Shown piece after piece: positions 1-10,735 of a stretch of DNA of 64,000 nt (within the stretch, counting starts at the first letter, position 1; each line of letters starts with the position of its first letter). The position numbers were made by a program, and so were the translations under genes. Origin of the DNA: Incurvaria masculella (lineage: Eukaryota > Arthropoda > Insecta > Lepidoptera > Incurvariidae). The stretch covers positions 24,005,021-24,069,020 of the forward strand of contig OX335642.1 in the NCBI GenBank assembly GCA_946894095.1, read 5' to 3'. The notes under the pieces are model-generated. The model ran no database searches and was not told the origin of the DNA. It saw only the letters and a program-made list of their open reading frames with translations.

Positions 1-54
1 ACGACGCACATGCGCTCTCCTGACCACGCGCTCTCCTGAGACCAGTCATATCGT

Positions 55-300
55 CAAGACTGCCGTTGCGAGAGAAGCTGAGGATCTACAAAACGTACGT
101 CCGCTCGCGACTCACCTACGCAGCCCCAGCATGGTATGTGCTAAGCTCAACCACTGACCAAGGACCGGCACTGCAGAGCATACCGAGAAGCAGTCCGGGT
201 AATAGGGGATACCCTCAGGCCCGTACCTGCACACAAATCGTGCAGAAGACCCAGACGACGGCGCACATGCTCTCAACCGTGTGCGCTTTGTACGATATGT
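55..300 (+). pseudogene. Non-LTR retrotransposon (LINE) reverse-transcriptase fragment
   Basis: The plus-strand frame from about 66 reads LREKLRIYKTYVRSRLTYAAPAWY. This matches the region after the catalytic core of insect LINE reverse transcriptases, where forms like LYKTYIRSRLTYAAPAWY are common. Similarity fades after about residue 30, and the frame stops at 309-311. It is a truncated, inactive copy that may continue off the left edge of the window. The clade (Jockey/CR1/R1-like) is inferred from one motif only. Confidence 0.6.
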
Positions 301-611
301 GTGAGGTCTAGAGTCACGTCTCTTATGTGACGCTTACATGACGTTCACGGGAGTGAATATGAGCAATACGGAACGGCCGTGTACGCGTACATTGCTGCAA
401 TCTCTGCAATATACGCATTTAGGAACGCAGTGCTTGTTGCGTTCATAATGAGCGAGGGCGCCGCCATCGCAGATATAGTGCCCCATAGCTTATTTTGCGC
501 GTGGCCAAAATCGGAACTAAACGGTCGCCATCTTGAACGTCATTCGGATTTCCGCATGTGCTGTCCTCTGTCTTTGTCGAATATTTTTCGGAATGTTGAA
601 CGCATTAAATC
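301..611. other. Stretch with no recognised feature
   Basis: I see no gene, tRNA or clear repeat here. A 91-codon open frame (379-654) crosses it, but has no recognisable motif and overlaps a better candidate in another frame at 612. Confidence 0.4.
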
Positions 612-698
612 ATGCCTAAGGTCTACAAAAGTGGAGTTCGAGAGATTGTTTTGAAGGTGCGAAAGTTCTCCGAAGCCGAAAAGGAAATAAATGGGTAA
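612..698 (+). pseudogene. Possible N-terminal scrap of a DNA-transposon transposase
   Basis: A 28-codon frame begins MPKVYKSGVREIVLKVRKFS and stops at TAA 696-698. The pattern of a short basic start, then REIVLKV and FSEAEKE, resembles the first residues of some insect Tc1/mariner-type (DDE_3) proteins. That resemblance is from memory of the general pattern, and there is no downstream catalytic region. It could equally be chance. Confidence 0.2.
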
Positions 699-944
699 TA
701 ATTCAATTTCAAAACGTTACCAAGCGCGTCTTAGCGACTACGGGAAAATGTTGCCATTATAACGATGCAAGTTACCAGCGGATTATTACTCCATTCTAAA
801 ATTAGTTGTTTATGTTATAACTTGTGCGCAGAATTGTAGGAGTTTTTTGGGATACAGAGTGGTCCAAAATAAAACAATGTTTTTATTTTATTTACATCAA
901 TTAACGTTTTAAAAACTGTATTATGTTAATATTGTTTTTTTTTA

Positions 945-1115
945 TGCAGTCTGACATGGATAGCTAATACTTCACAACTACCGTTATGATATCTCAATGA
1001 TGATAGCCAATACACCACATTTCCGAATGAATTAGTTGCCATGCCAGGACCTTCCCTTTATGAGCACGGCTCCATTGGACTAGATGTAAAACACGGTCAA
1101 TTTCACGGACATTAC
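945..1115 (-). mobile_element. tRNA-derived SINE, 3' part only
   Basis: The block from CATGGATAGCTAATAC through GAGCACGGCTCCATTG and AAACACGGTCAATTT is the complement of the 3' half of the SINE seen complete at 12462-12889. The tRNA-like head is missing. A fuller copy in the same orientation follows at 1250, so the two make a broken tandem pair. Confidence 0.7.
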
Positions 1116-1249
1116 CACATACACGTCGTTGGGTTGAATGATGTTTTTGTAGGTTTGGAAAGCCAACGAAATTCGAAAAAGGACTAGGTGTTGCAAGATT
1201 TTTGAAATATTTTTTATGATGGACGAGTCCATTTCATAATGTAGTAACC

Positions 1250-1612
1250 TAACCTCACATGGATGGCCAATACCACTCAACTACCGTTATGATATTAGCC
1301 CAATACACCACATTCCCGAATGCTTACGGCGGCTACATTGAACTGGAAAGAAAACATGGTAAATTTTTTCATTGCCGCTTCGACCATCTTTTTCATCCAA
1401 TGCGATGGTACCAACCCGGGCGGGCTTTTAAACCCTATCACCTAGTAGGGGAAGAGGACCTCCAGTTTCGCATGGGTTCCGAACCATGGAGCGGCTAGCA
1501 TTTGTGACGAAATGCACTTATCCAACTCAAAATGAGAAAGAAAGTGGTTAATGCGAGGATTTGAACCCACACCTCTGGTATCCGAGGCAAGTCCCAGCGC
1601 CAAATACTCGCA
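1250..1612 (-). mobile_element. tRNA-derived SINE, nearly full length
   Basis: Read on the minus strand, it starts with a degenerate tRNA-like head whose B-box is GGGTTCAAATCC. It then passes through TTTCTTTCTC, the CCATGGTTCGGAACCC block, the CCCGCCCGGGTTGGTACC block and the TTCAATGTAGCC block, and ends at CCATCCATG. Open frames over this region on both strands are artefacts of the SINE. The length and order of blocks match the other copies in the window. Confidence 0.8.
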
Positions 1613-1701
1613 CTGTGTCGAACATGGCCAAAGAACAAAAACATCAGAGGAACCGAAAAGAAGAGATGATAAATAAATTAAATGATTTCGACCTTGGTGT
1701 G

Positions 1702-1953
1702 TTAAGGTGGCCCAACCCGGCGGGACTAACTCATTCGCGGGCAAGGTACAAAACCGTGCTGTCGCGCTCTGGGACCTTCTATATTTCAAAGAAAAAGACA
1801 GGCTCCATGATGAGGAAGATGCTAAATGTCCACGAAAAAGACAATGTGCATAGTGTATGATTTGGTAAGATTTACGAACATTTTAATTACAAAACGACTT
1901 ATAGCTAAAAGTAAACCACAACCGCTGTAGTCCAAAATCTAACAGACATCAAA
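1702..1953. repeat. Unclassified repeat R-A, left part (interrupted by a Helitron)
   Basis: The sequence from TTAAGGTGGCCCAACCCGG to CTAACAGACATCAAA is nearly identical to 31693-31944. The second half of the same repeat resumes at 2772. No coding signature or terminal inverted repeat was recognised, so the class is open. Confidence 0.75.
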
Positions 1954-2771
1954 TCACTACATAGTATAAAACAAAGTCGCTTTCTCTGTCTCTATATCCC
2001 TATGTCCCTATATCCCTATGTATGCTAAAATCTTTAAAACTACGCAACGGATTTTGATGCGGTTTTTTTAATAGATAGAGGAATTGAAGAGGAAGGTTTA
2101 TATGTATAATAACATCCATTAAATAGCGGAGAAATGCTGTTATTTTTGAGGTTTCCAATGTGATGTCGTAAAAAATTAATTTGTTTCCGCTTATGTTGCA
2201 AACGCAGGCTGAACCCTACGAGATTTATCAAAATAATGTACTAAGTATTGTATACATTGAAAAGGTCTACAGAAAACTCCGCGATGGTATATGTCTATCT
2301 CTTATGAATATCCCACAATAACATAGTTTTGTCATTTACTTTTTACGACAAATAATTGCTAATTTTCGAACCAATACAGCATTAATCCTTATCCAATTAA
2401 ATACCTTAAATACATAGTTGATTTAATATAGATCTATATGGCCCTGTACAGCATATGATTTAAAGGAATATTTTCGAAGATATTACAGATTAAAAAATTG
2501 CGGGACGTAGCGTTTGCGGCAGTACCGGCCGGTCGGGGCGGCGCGTGCCTATAAATAGTGCGTCGGAGGCCGCGGTTCTCCCTTTAGCACTTTGAATTTA
2601 TTATTTCTCTAATATCTAATAATCATGTTATAATAATATCGAAGTTTTTTTTATTTCAAAAATTTAAATGTAAAAACTCGACGTAAAAAGGGTTTATTTG
2701 TGCATCATTGTGTCAAAATATTTTTTTTTTAAATGATATTATGCCCGTGCAAAGCCGGGACGGGCTGCTAG
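1954..2771 (+). mobile_element. Non-autonomous Helitron, 818 bp, with both ends defined
   Basis: It starts TCACTACATAGTATAAAAC and ends with a small hairpin (GCCCGT...ACGGGC, 2748-2765) just before CTAG at 2768-2771. A 5' TC, a 3' hairpin and CTRR, and insertion between A and T are the classic Helitron marks. The host repeat continues directly at T2772. The other copy of that repeat (31693-32228) has no insert at the matching point, 31944/31945, so this is a filled/empty pair. It contains no Rep/helicase frame. Near 2500-2590 it carries a GC-rich patch with TATAAATAG. Confidence 0.85.
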
Positions 2772-3055
2772 TAGATTATAAATCTTGATGAAATAAGCTA
2801 TGTCGGATGACTAATCTTTTTAAGATGTTCTTACTTTATCATAGCGTAATCCACCTCCAAAGTTATTGTCTAAAACGCGCGAAAAATTCGAACTTTCGGA
2901 CCTTATAACTTAGAAACCAAACACAATTTTACAATGCCAATGGTCATCAGACATGTAGTTCGATCAAATAAGGCTATTTTTAGCAAAATTTTGGATCTCT
3001 GAAAAGAAATATGGGCGTGATGTTGTTTCCCCTTTTATATGGGGAGATGAGCGGG
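2772..3055. repeat. Unclassified repeat R-A, right part
   Basis: This continues the repeat broken at 1953 and matches 31945-32228 through to GGGGAGATGAGCGGG, where both copies end. Together the two halves make a 536 bp unit. No protein similarity was seen. Confidence 0.75.
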
Positions 3056-3988
3056 ATGGGCCACCTTCAGAAGAAAAGTACACAAGTACTACACCATCTG
3101 CAAGAAATACCTAGTGCGTGCCGTGGCCGCGGAAGTAAGTGCTAAAAATTAACTGACGCGTGGGCAACGCTCAGTGTAACTCGTAATGGCATCAAAAATC
3201 CTTGATTGATTATAATGAAATAAAAACATTGACTGAATAAAGTCTAATCTAAGTTGTATGACACAAAACATCTGTTAACGGGATTGACCTCCGGGATTCA
3301 CGTTAGAGTTTTTTTTCTTCATAGAATGTTTTCCTACAGCAGGCTTTAAATGTTTTCCCTGACAATGGGAGATTTTATTTTCATTTGGTAACCCTGAAAA
3401 GTCAGTCGTACCCTCATCCATGCGCAAAATAAGCTATGTGGGACTTTGTGGGAAAATCATGATGCTTCTACAATTAGGTCCGTTCTAGTCGAGTGCGATG
3501 TATCAAAAAGGTTTCTAATATGCTTATGGAGAATTATGTCACAGCCTTCGGCACGATTTGTTTCAATTCAAAATTAAAATTAAGTAAACCTTACCTGCCC
3601 CTAATTGCGTACGCCGATGAAGAGATCTATGTATTTCTTCTTATCGATTAAATACAACAAGAGCTCAATCACGCGGAGGAGTAGGTCAAGGTATATGAGT
3701 ACGTTCCTCGAATGTGGAGATCACCCCGATGATATCATCCAGATGAACTAACTCCTTCCCATTCAGTCCAAATAGCCAATCCATCACGCGCAATAGGTTG
3801 GCAGGGGAAAAGTTTCCTAGAACCAGAACACTGCAGGTCGTCCTTCCTCGTGAAATTGCTTCCAAGGGAATCTGTAGCCCTACTATGAGTTTTGGTGATA
3901 TTCACTTCGATCAACGTTAACGAAATTTTGGTAGGGAGAAAAGCGCAGCGCCTCTAGCGTACGATCTTATTACTAAAAACGGCACTAC
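3056..3988. other. Stretch with no recognised feature
   Basis: This is AT-rich sequence without a convincing open frame, tRNA or repeat match inside the window. Confidence 0.4.
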
Positions 3989-4146
3989 GGGCCGATTGCA
4001 CGAAAGGACAAAACATCAAAATCAACGTCAACGTACGATTAAACACGTCATTTTGTATGGACATTATGGAAGGAACTCGATGCGGCTCACTAAAAGTGAC
4101 GTGTTTGAACATTGATTAACTCGGCCGTCTCTTCGTGCAATCGTGG
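3989..4146. mobile_element. Small hairpin element (MITE-like), family 1
   Basis: The ends are inverted copies of each other: GCCGATTGCACGAAAGGAC on the left, and the complement of GTCTCTTCGTGCAATCG on the right. A second inverted pair (AAACACGTCA/TGACGTGTTT) lies inside. Pieces of the same family occur at 5345-5385, 14770-14825 (inverted) and 47755-47775. Confidence 0.5.
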
Positions 4147-5344
4147 CTACGAGTCCATATTCACGCTCGTTGTCGAGCATCCCGAACGTCATCGAACGAC
4201 GACGCGTACGGTTGTATGAAAAACGGTACCATGAGTGTACATGTTGACAGCTCAACGTGATCACTTCCATAACGTTATTCGAAATTCTCTTCACTAGACG
4301 TATCTTGAGTGAAAGTACGATCGAACACACATTTCGGTGCCGCGAACTAAAAATTCCAGCGTATTTCGTGTCAAAAATGCTTGATGTTTCGGAATTGAAG
4401 ATTATGTTAGTAGATACAATTAAACGCCGAGCTATAATAATGAAAAAAAAAACTTTTAACCAACATGCCTTTGTATACGATTCTTCAAACCTTTTAAAAT
4501 AATTAATATATTAAAAAAACCCAATAAATTCCGTTTTTCAGGCTATCCTCCAAAAAGAAAATAAAGTATTCAACCGTAACTTATATCGGTAATAAATAAG
4601 AAAAATAAAACAATTATAATTGCATCGAAGAAAACGAAAGTCAAGCATTGACAAATAATTTGCGCGAAACAGGTAGATATATGATGTTATTTACAGATGG
4701 TATTCGTTATTAGTCACGCTTATTGTCTGACAACGCGGCCACACGCGGCGCCGGCCAGAGAACCCTTTTTGTCACAAAATATCGGCTGCCAACAATCGAC
4801 TGCATGTGGTATGTTATTACTAATAAACTTAGAATAATTATACTCAATTCATAATAGTGCCGTCCTCTTTTATTTCACTCGAAATACGTAAATACAAATA
4901 CGTAAATCATACGGATACTATAAATCACGGCCTACTCACTTTCGGCCATTGTTTCTTGTCTCTGGTCGAACGCAACGTCCATCGAGTGTTCGAAACGCGG
5001 TCCATGCGTGAACAAAGTAACCCATGGTAGCGATCATGGTGTCGATCTCGTTCGTGAACATTCGATGGCAATTTTCGTTCACTCTACAGAAAACTCATGG
5101 TAGGGCTACTGCCAGAATGCCGAATTATATTCGATGGGTGCCAAATAACTATCCTCCCTAATGCTCGGCAGCCATGCAAGGCCATGCCATGGCATTAATG
5201 GTATATGTAATTTTTCGTCATTTAATTTATTAATCTTTTTTATATTCATTTCAGAGTATCAGCAGGGGTTGATTGCAAACATTTTTAATCCAATAAGTAA
5301 AAGAATGTCTAATATATAATTAAAAAAAATAGTATCAAATTAAT
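4147..5344. other. Stretch with no recognised feature
   Basis: Two short open frames overlap here (4064-4330 minus, 4257-4502 plus) but lack motifs. The rest is AT-rich. No RNA gene was found. Confidence 0.35.
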
Positions 5345-5385
5345 TTTAACTCGGCAGTCTTTTCGTGCAATCGGGGCTTAGAGTG

Positions 5386-5900
5386 GTCGCACTATAGTCT
5401 GGAACCTCTTGGGCGACCTTGCAATTGTCTATGGTCAGTATGAAAGCTCGCAAGCACTTGTCTTGGTTGTCTCGCAAATGATAGATTTTAGAAAACAGTA
5501 ATCGTTGTTGGAAGAATTTAACGATATTTTTTGCAATGATTTATATTATAAAAAACTTTTATGTTTTGACATGTGCTATGAGTTTATGTTTATCATTAAT
5601 GTAAGGTGACAATTCATTTGGCAGCGACCTCTACAGAGTAATGGACAGAATAACGGCAAACTTAAAATGTATGTATTTGTCAAGGAAGCCACTAGGTGGG
5701 GCTACATTATTAGTTATAGATTTGAACCAAAAAAACGGTTTTGGCTTCAGCTACATGTACCTTAATAGTTTAAGATTGATTGAATGAGTTTTTAAGGACA
5801 AATCAATTGTCGGGGTCCCTTGACATCAAGTCCTTAAATTGGTAAAAAAAGGATTTTTGCACAATGCCCTTTTTTGCGAAATTTCTTTTTTTTAGGTCTC
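5386..5900. other. Stretch with no recognised feature
   Basis: No gene, RNA or repeat match was recognised between the MITE-family scrap at 5345-5385 and the SINE at 5901. Confidence 0.35.
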
Positions 5901-6212
5901 TGCACATGCATGGCTAATACCACTCCCGACGTTATGCAGACCGATCTCCGTGCCCACCGGATGATAATATTAGCACAACACACCGTATTCTCAAAGTAAT
6001 TAGGTGCAATGCCAGGATCTTCCCTTTATCAACACACGGCTTCATTGCATTCCATTTTTCATCCAATGCGATAGTATCAACCCGGATGGCCTTACGACTA
6101 CCACTACATAATTAGGCAACAGTTTTACATAGATTCCGAACCATGGAACCAGTAACATTCGCGAAGAAATGCAGTTATCCAATTAGAAATAAAGTGGTGC
6201 ATGAACGGGACC
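5901..6212 (-). mobile_element. tRNA-derived SINE, diverged
   Basis: The order of SINE blocks is kept on the minus strand (GTGCATGAACGGGAC near the head, TTCCGAACCATGG, CCAATGCGATAGTA, CATGGCTAATACC at the tail). The copy has several indels, including extra sequence near 5935-5965. The tRNA-like head is cut by the hairpin element that starts at 6215. Confidence 0.65.
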
Positions 6213-6214
6213 CG

Positions 6215-6363
6215 CAGTGCGATTACGAAGCGCGGCATGAGGTGTAGGTGCCGCACCTACCCCAAATTGACAGCAAACTGACGGCTTTTGAGTACAAAAT
6301 ATGTCAGTTTTGGGGTACTAACCACACCTACACCTCATTTGGCGCTTTTGTAATCGCAATACT
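6215..6363. mobile_element. Small hairpin element (MITE-like), family 2
   Basis: The left arm AGTGCGATTACGAAGCG...ATGAGGTGTAGGTG pairs with a right arm that runs ACACCTACACCTCAT...TTTGTAATCGCAATACT. Stems continue inward through ACCCCAAA..TGACA. The same end motif recurs just outside at 6430-6452 (GCTTCGTAATCGCACTGCC). It abuts the SINE at 6212. Confidence 0.5.
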
Positions 6364-6452
6364 GTTGCCGGTGCTTCTATTTCGCAATCGCAATAGCTGT
6401 CAGATGCAACCAACCTCCCCCGTTTCGTGCTTCGTAATCGCACTGCCGGATT

Positions 6453-8160
6453 AAGCTCATGTACTTTGGCATGAAAGGCTAGTTCTCTGCACCACTGAGT
6501 TTCGAGCCGTTCATCGTCCCTTAAAGGATCCCAAAAAGCCTGAAATGCCAGGAAAACCCAAGATTATAACCTCTCATATGGGGATCAATCTTGAAGTGTG
6601 GTTTCTAGTTATAATAAACTAAGTTAGGTACCCGGTTTCACTCAGGTCAATATTGTCATGGACTGATGTCGGGCCGAATTATTTCCTGGATGGTATATGA
6701 GTTCCCCTTACAAACTTTCATCCCCTATTTCACCCCCTTCGAGTTTAATTTTAACCACAAAATGTAACATATGTCCTTTTCCAAGGTCCAGACTAGCTCT
6801 ATACCAAAATTCATCAAAATTGGTTGAGCTGTAACTATTATTACTAAATATGATATTGTCTCTAAAACCAACACAAAAATCAACAATAGTTCCTTAATAT
6901 AGTATGCTACAGGTAGAAATCTACGGGAACAATAGTAACTCAGCTTCGAATTTACAGCGGCTGGCCTCGTCCTGTGAGGAAGGAAGCTATAAGGCGGGCT
7001 GCGAAGGGTTGCTCGGATGTCAACAGCAGCTCTGAAGCTGCCAGGGGATCCGGGAGGACAGCATCGGTTAACTGGACAGCCGATCCTGAAACACTCGATT
7101 CCTTTGCGGGGCTAAAGAGGAAGCCCTGGCTGATCCAAAAACCAAGGTAAGGTACAATTTCTGTCGGTATTTTACAAGAATACCTTTTAAACTCTATTAT
7201 TTACCTCGTTATTGTACCTGCGGCTCGCTTGTCCCAAGTTACGATTACCATTGTTTCACGTGTGCTTTGGGCTCACTCGTGATTTTGCAGACCTGGTTCT
7301 TCAATAAAATGCATTCGACGTTCCAGAAGGTTTAATGGCCCTTTTTACAGCAAATTTGGACGATCGAGGCAGGAGGAACGGGACCGGAGACCGGGGCGGC
7401 GCGTGGCGGCGCGGGCGGAATGGCTTGCGCCGCCCTCTCCTCAGGCCTTCAGCCTTTGGGGGTCCGTCCGTGCCGGAGTTGGCGCAATCTTGCCTATAGC
7501 CAAGCTCTTGTTGCGTGACCAGTTGGGGCAGCTCTTGTCCCTAGCCAATCACATGTTATAGTTAAGATATCGTGCAGGCCTCCAGGGTTCGCAGCGGCTG
7601 GGTAGCGAGGGTTTTCAAGAATAAAAATGGAAATAAGTCTAGCAAGCTCACCTCAATTTCAGGGATTAAACTGTAGCCTGTACTGGGCAACAGAAGACCC
7701 AGGTTGTCCGGTAGGTTACTACAAGTCAGGTTCTCTACTTTTTAGACGATGAGCTTCTTTCTACTTTTTGTGAAAACTTTACAGCGACCACTCTTCGAGC
7801 TGGTCATAGATGGAATGGCCACCTTCTTCGGTAAAACAAACGAAGGCAGTTCCGTTTTCGAATGAATTTCAAATTATATTTATATATAGCTGGCAGTCTA
7901 AAAAGCGCCTTAGAGATCATGGACAGTAGGCTACCGCTGGCCACGAAAATAATATCGAATGGACTTCCATACGTCAAAAGTTCCTGGCGTTACGGCTGCC
8001 AAGGTAAGTTACCCAGTGTATTAGAGCCTCCCGGGATTTTAAAAGATGACGACGGCAAGAGGACTGATAGTATCAGTTCGTTACCCTGGTCGCAAGGGAG
8101 GCTTTAGTATGGGACGTAACTTGAACAGCAGCTAGTCACGTGGACGGTTTCTCCTCCATC
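6453..8160. other. Unassigned stretch with GC-rich patches
   Basis: No gene was recognised. The part at 6700-6850 (CCCTTACAAACTTTCATCCCC and following) looks like non-coding transposon debris of a kind common in Lepidoptera. The part at 6960-7150 can be read as a short Lys/Arg-rich frame without stops, but has no family signature. A GC-rich block lies at 7380-7460. An 81-codon open frame at 7862-8107 shows no motif. Confidence 0.35.
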
Positions 8161-8431
8161 TCAGGTTCAAATGTATTTATTTATTTATTTAGAAATATTA
8201 CGTAATGAAATTGTACAGCATTTCGGTGGGTTCTGAAAACAATGGTATAAGACTTGTGGTTGCGCTGTCAGCTTTTATGTCCATTTATAGCTCCTAGACA
8301 AGGCTTCTGCTCGTTTTCCAGGAAGTCTATTTGCGTTCAGTAACAGTGGTTGATATAATAATAAAAGTATGTCTAGACTTAACATGTCCTTATTTATTTA
8401 AGTAAAAAATAATAGTTTATATATGTACAGC

Positions 8432-8434
8432 ATT

Positions 8435-8515
<81 letters not shown>

Positions 8516-8525
8516 CCTACAACAC

Positions 8526-8595
<70 letters not shown>

Positions 8596-8612
8596 GTGTT
8601 GTAGGCTGTATA
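8432..8612. repeat. (TA)n microsatellite with a perfect palindrome
   Basis: Two long (TA)n runs are separated by TACAGCCTACAACACATTTA (8511-8530). The exact complement of that 20-mer lies at 8591-8610, so 8511-8610 can fold into a continuous hairpin with TA-rich interior. Run lengths should be treated as approximate in any assembly. Confidence 0.9.
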
Positions 8613-9340
8613 TAAATATATGTATATATAAATAGCTATGGAAAGAAACAGCTTTGGATGCATATATGTAGTTAAGTAGATGTATTGGATTATTTAGAAA
8701 TTTACAAAACCTTTTATTGTAATACTATTACATTTCGTTTATTGTTTTTGTTAAAGATAGGTTGACAAAACTATCGTTTGAAAAGACAGTAGCTATTATT
8801 AATAACTATGCCACATTATTACACCATTGGTGTGAGCAGTTAGTTAGTTAGTAGTTTACCGATACCGGGTAGTCAGCTAGTAACCTATAAAATATTAATC
8901 TCATTTGATGGGTCACTGCCCTCCAACCTAATTGCGAGCAGCCGCCAGCCACACATATTACGCTCGATGTTATCATGACGCTAAATCAATCTTTATGTAA
9001 CAAATACCGGTGACCAACCGACACGACGACGACGCTTTCACTCTTTCGCCGGCGCGCCGTTTTATTTTGGGATGTCTGTAGCGTCGTTTTTCTGTGCGCA
9101 CGTTCCCTTCTCCTCGGGGTTTCCACGTAGGTATCGATAAATCCGCCGACCTCGCATATACGAGTACTATGTCGCGGCGAGACACCATTGTCGCCGATGT
9201 TGCTGTCACGGTGCCCGGTGGAGGCCGTATCGACCTACGAAACGTGTTCGTAGGTCGAGACGCGTCAAAAACAAATGACTGCGTTGCGAAATAAAGGACT
9301 ATCAAGGGCAGTCGGTGCTACGCACGGAGGATGGAGGTAG
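8613..9340. other. Stretch with no recognised gene; one short perfect hairpin
   Basis: Overlapping open frames on both strands at about 8973-9305 show no motif. A perfect 12-bp stem (TCGACCTACGAA at 9230-9241, complement at 9247-9258, 5-nt loop) sits in a GC-rich patch. No family was recognised. Confidence 0.35.
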
Positions 9341-9424
9341 AGGTGCTACGCAAACAGCGGGGATGACAGGGCGAGAGTAGCGACCGAAACTCGTTTGCAG
9401 GGAGGCGGCGCGGCGTAGCCACTT
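9340..9424 (+). repeat. Fragment of MITE-like family 3
   Basis: GACAGGGCGAGAGTAGCGACC and CGAAACTCGTTTGCAGGG match one end of an element found more completely at 17146-17345. Other ends are at 48791-48885, 53740-53840 and 61868-61900. Confidence 0.45.
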
Positions 9425-9435
9425 CTACAGACTAC

Positions 9436-9615
9436 TATTATTATTATTTTCTCTGACATGGGTACTAAATTGTAGTATGAATTTGTTTATTTACTAACTT
9501 ATATTTAATTTGATATTACCTTGTATCAAATTAAATATATAAAAAAAATTACGATCCGAGTGTGTAATATACATCTATTGGAGGAAATAAAGAAACTGAA
9601 ACTGAAACTGAGACT
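9436..9615 (+). mobile_element. LINE 3' tail, internally deleted copy
   Basis: The block TTTCTCTGACATGGGTACTA through ATTTGATATTACCTTGTATC, then CCGAGTGTGTAATATACATC and the tail AAACTGAAACTGAAACTGA, matches 29955-30388. About 240 bp present there in the middle are missing here. The (GAAACT)n end is the simple-sequence tail of a target-primed insertion. No protein part is present. Confidence 0.65.
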
Positions 9616-9724
9616 GACAAAAACGGTAGCGCTGGCGGGTGAGTTCGGTCACGAATTTGGTTGCTACAAATTTTCTCGATTTTCAACGACACTTAAGGCT
9701 GCGTATGCCGCTAGGTGACACTCA

Positions 9725-9873
9725 TGCTGAGATTCATAGACATTACTCGTACTTGGCTGAGCCAAAGTATGTCTATCGATTGTCAGTTTTGACATAATAT
9801 GTATGGACTGAATGTCAAATTAGACAGTCTACGAGTTACAGTAGACGAGTAATGTCTATGAATCTCAACATCA
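9725..9873. mobile_element. Hairpin MITE, family 4
   Basis: TGCTGAGATTCATAGACATTACTCG at the left end is complementary to the right end (CGAGTAATGTCTATGAATCTCAACA). The inner arms carry GAGCCAAAGTATG and TGTCAGTTTTGAC. A second, better paired copy lies at 42531-42690. Confidence 0.7.
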
Positions 9874-10094
9874 GTTATTCGAATATTTCTCAGAGAGACT
9901 TAACTCATCAATCTCGAATTTATTATTATAAAACTTCTATAAAATTACGCACGAAACGATTTTTTTTTGTTTCAATAGCACAAAGTTTACTCGATAGAAA
10001 AAAATCGCCAAAATAGGCCTATTATTTCACATTTTTCGTTTTTGCTTTTAGTACTTTGAACCGAATATGGTGTCATGCGAACACATTTTTCACA

Positions 10095-10271
10095 CATCGG
10101 GTTCAAATCCTTGCCCCGGTCATGCACCACTTTCTTTCTCTTTCTGAGTAGGATAAGTGCATTTCCTTAGGAATTCGATATGTTCCATGGTTCGGAACCC
10201 TAGTAAAAATATAGGTCCCTTTCCATTACCAGGTGGTAGGGTTAATACCGCTCGGGTTGGTAAGTACCACC
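10095..10271 (+). mobile_element. tRNA-derived SINE, 5' half (split by an insertion)
   Basis: It runs from a B-box-like GGGTTCAAATCC through CACCACTTTCTTTCTC and ATGGTTCGGAACCC to CGGGTTGGTA. It stops at GTACCACC (10264-10271), exactly where the second half resumes at 10564. The consensus at this point reads GGTTGGTACCATCGCATTGG. Confidence 0.75.
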
Positions 10272-10563
10272 CATAGATAAAAATGAATGAGATATGGCAG
10301 CGAGCGCGTATCCAATTTTCCAAAACTAAACATAATCGCAGACGTATTGGAGGAGTTATATGGGTGGAAACCACGGAGGAGGGAGGGTGGGAACTGACTC
10401 GAGGAATGCTATTTTAGAGCACATTCGCGCGCGGCGGAGATGTTTCAACTGTGTCGCATACGAAGCGCGTCCGGATTCCCATACAATCTATATGGTCATT
10501 TTGACCAAATAGCGGAGACGCCATATCGACTGCATGCCACTTCTCCTTCCTTTCTCTTCAGTC
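10272..10563. mobile_element. 292-bp insertion flanked by an 8-bp duplication
   Basis: The host SINE is interrupted here and the 8-mer GTACCACC stands on both sides (10264-10271 and 10564-10571). An 8-bp duplication is typical of hAT-type DNA transposons, but no clear terminal inverted repeat was seen (start CATAGATAAAAATG, end CTCTTCAGTC). Part of its middle (TTTAGAGCACATTCGCGC, then GATGTTTC) recurs inverted at 44690-44730. Confidence 0.6.
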
Positions 10564-10735
10564 GTACCACCGCATTGGATGAAATTATTATTAAAGCGGC
10601 TATGAACAATTGTCCATATTTTCCATCCAGTTCGGTGTAGCCCGTGCTCACAAAACACAAGAAGGTTTTGGGCTATTATCATAACGGTAGTAATTAGCCA
10701 TCCATGTCAGGTTGCATAAAAAATATTTACTCAGA
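10564..10735 (+). mobile_element. tRNA-derived SINE, 3' half (split by an insertion)
   Basis: This continues the SINE cut at 10271: GTACCACCGCATTGGATG, TTTCCATCCAGTTC, GTGTAGCCCGTGCTC, TAGCCATCCATGTCAGG and an A/T-rich end. Confidence 0.75.
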
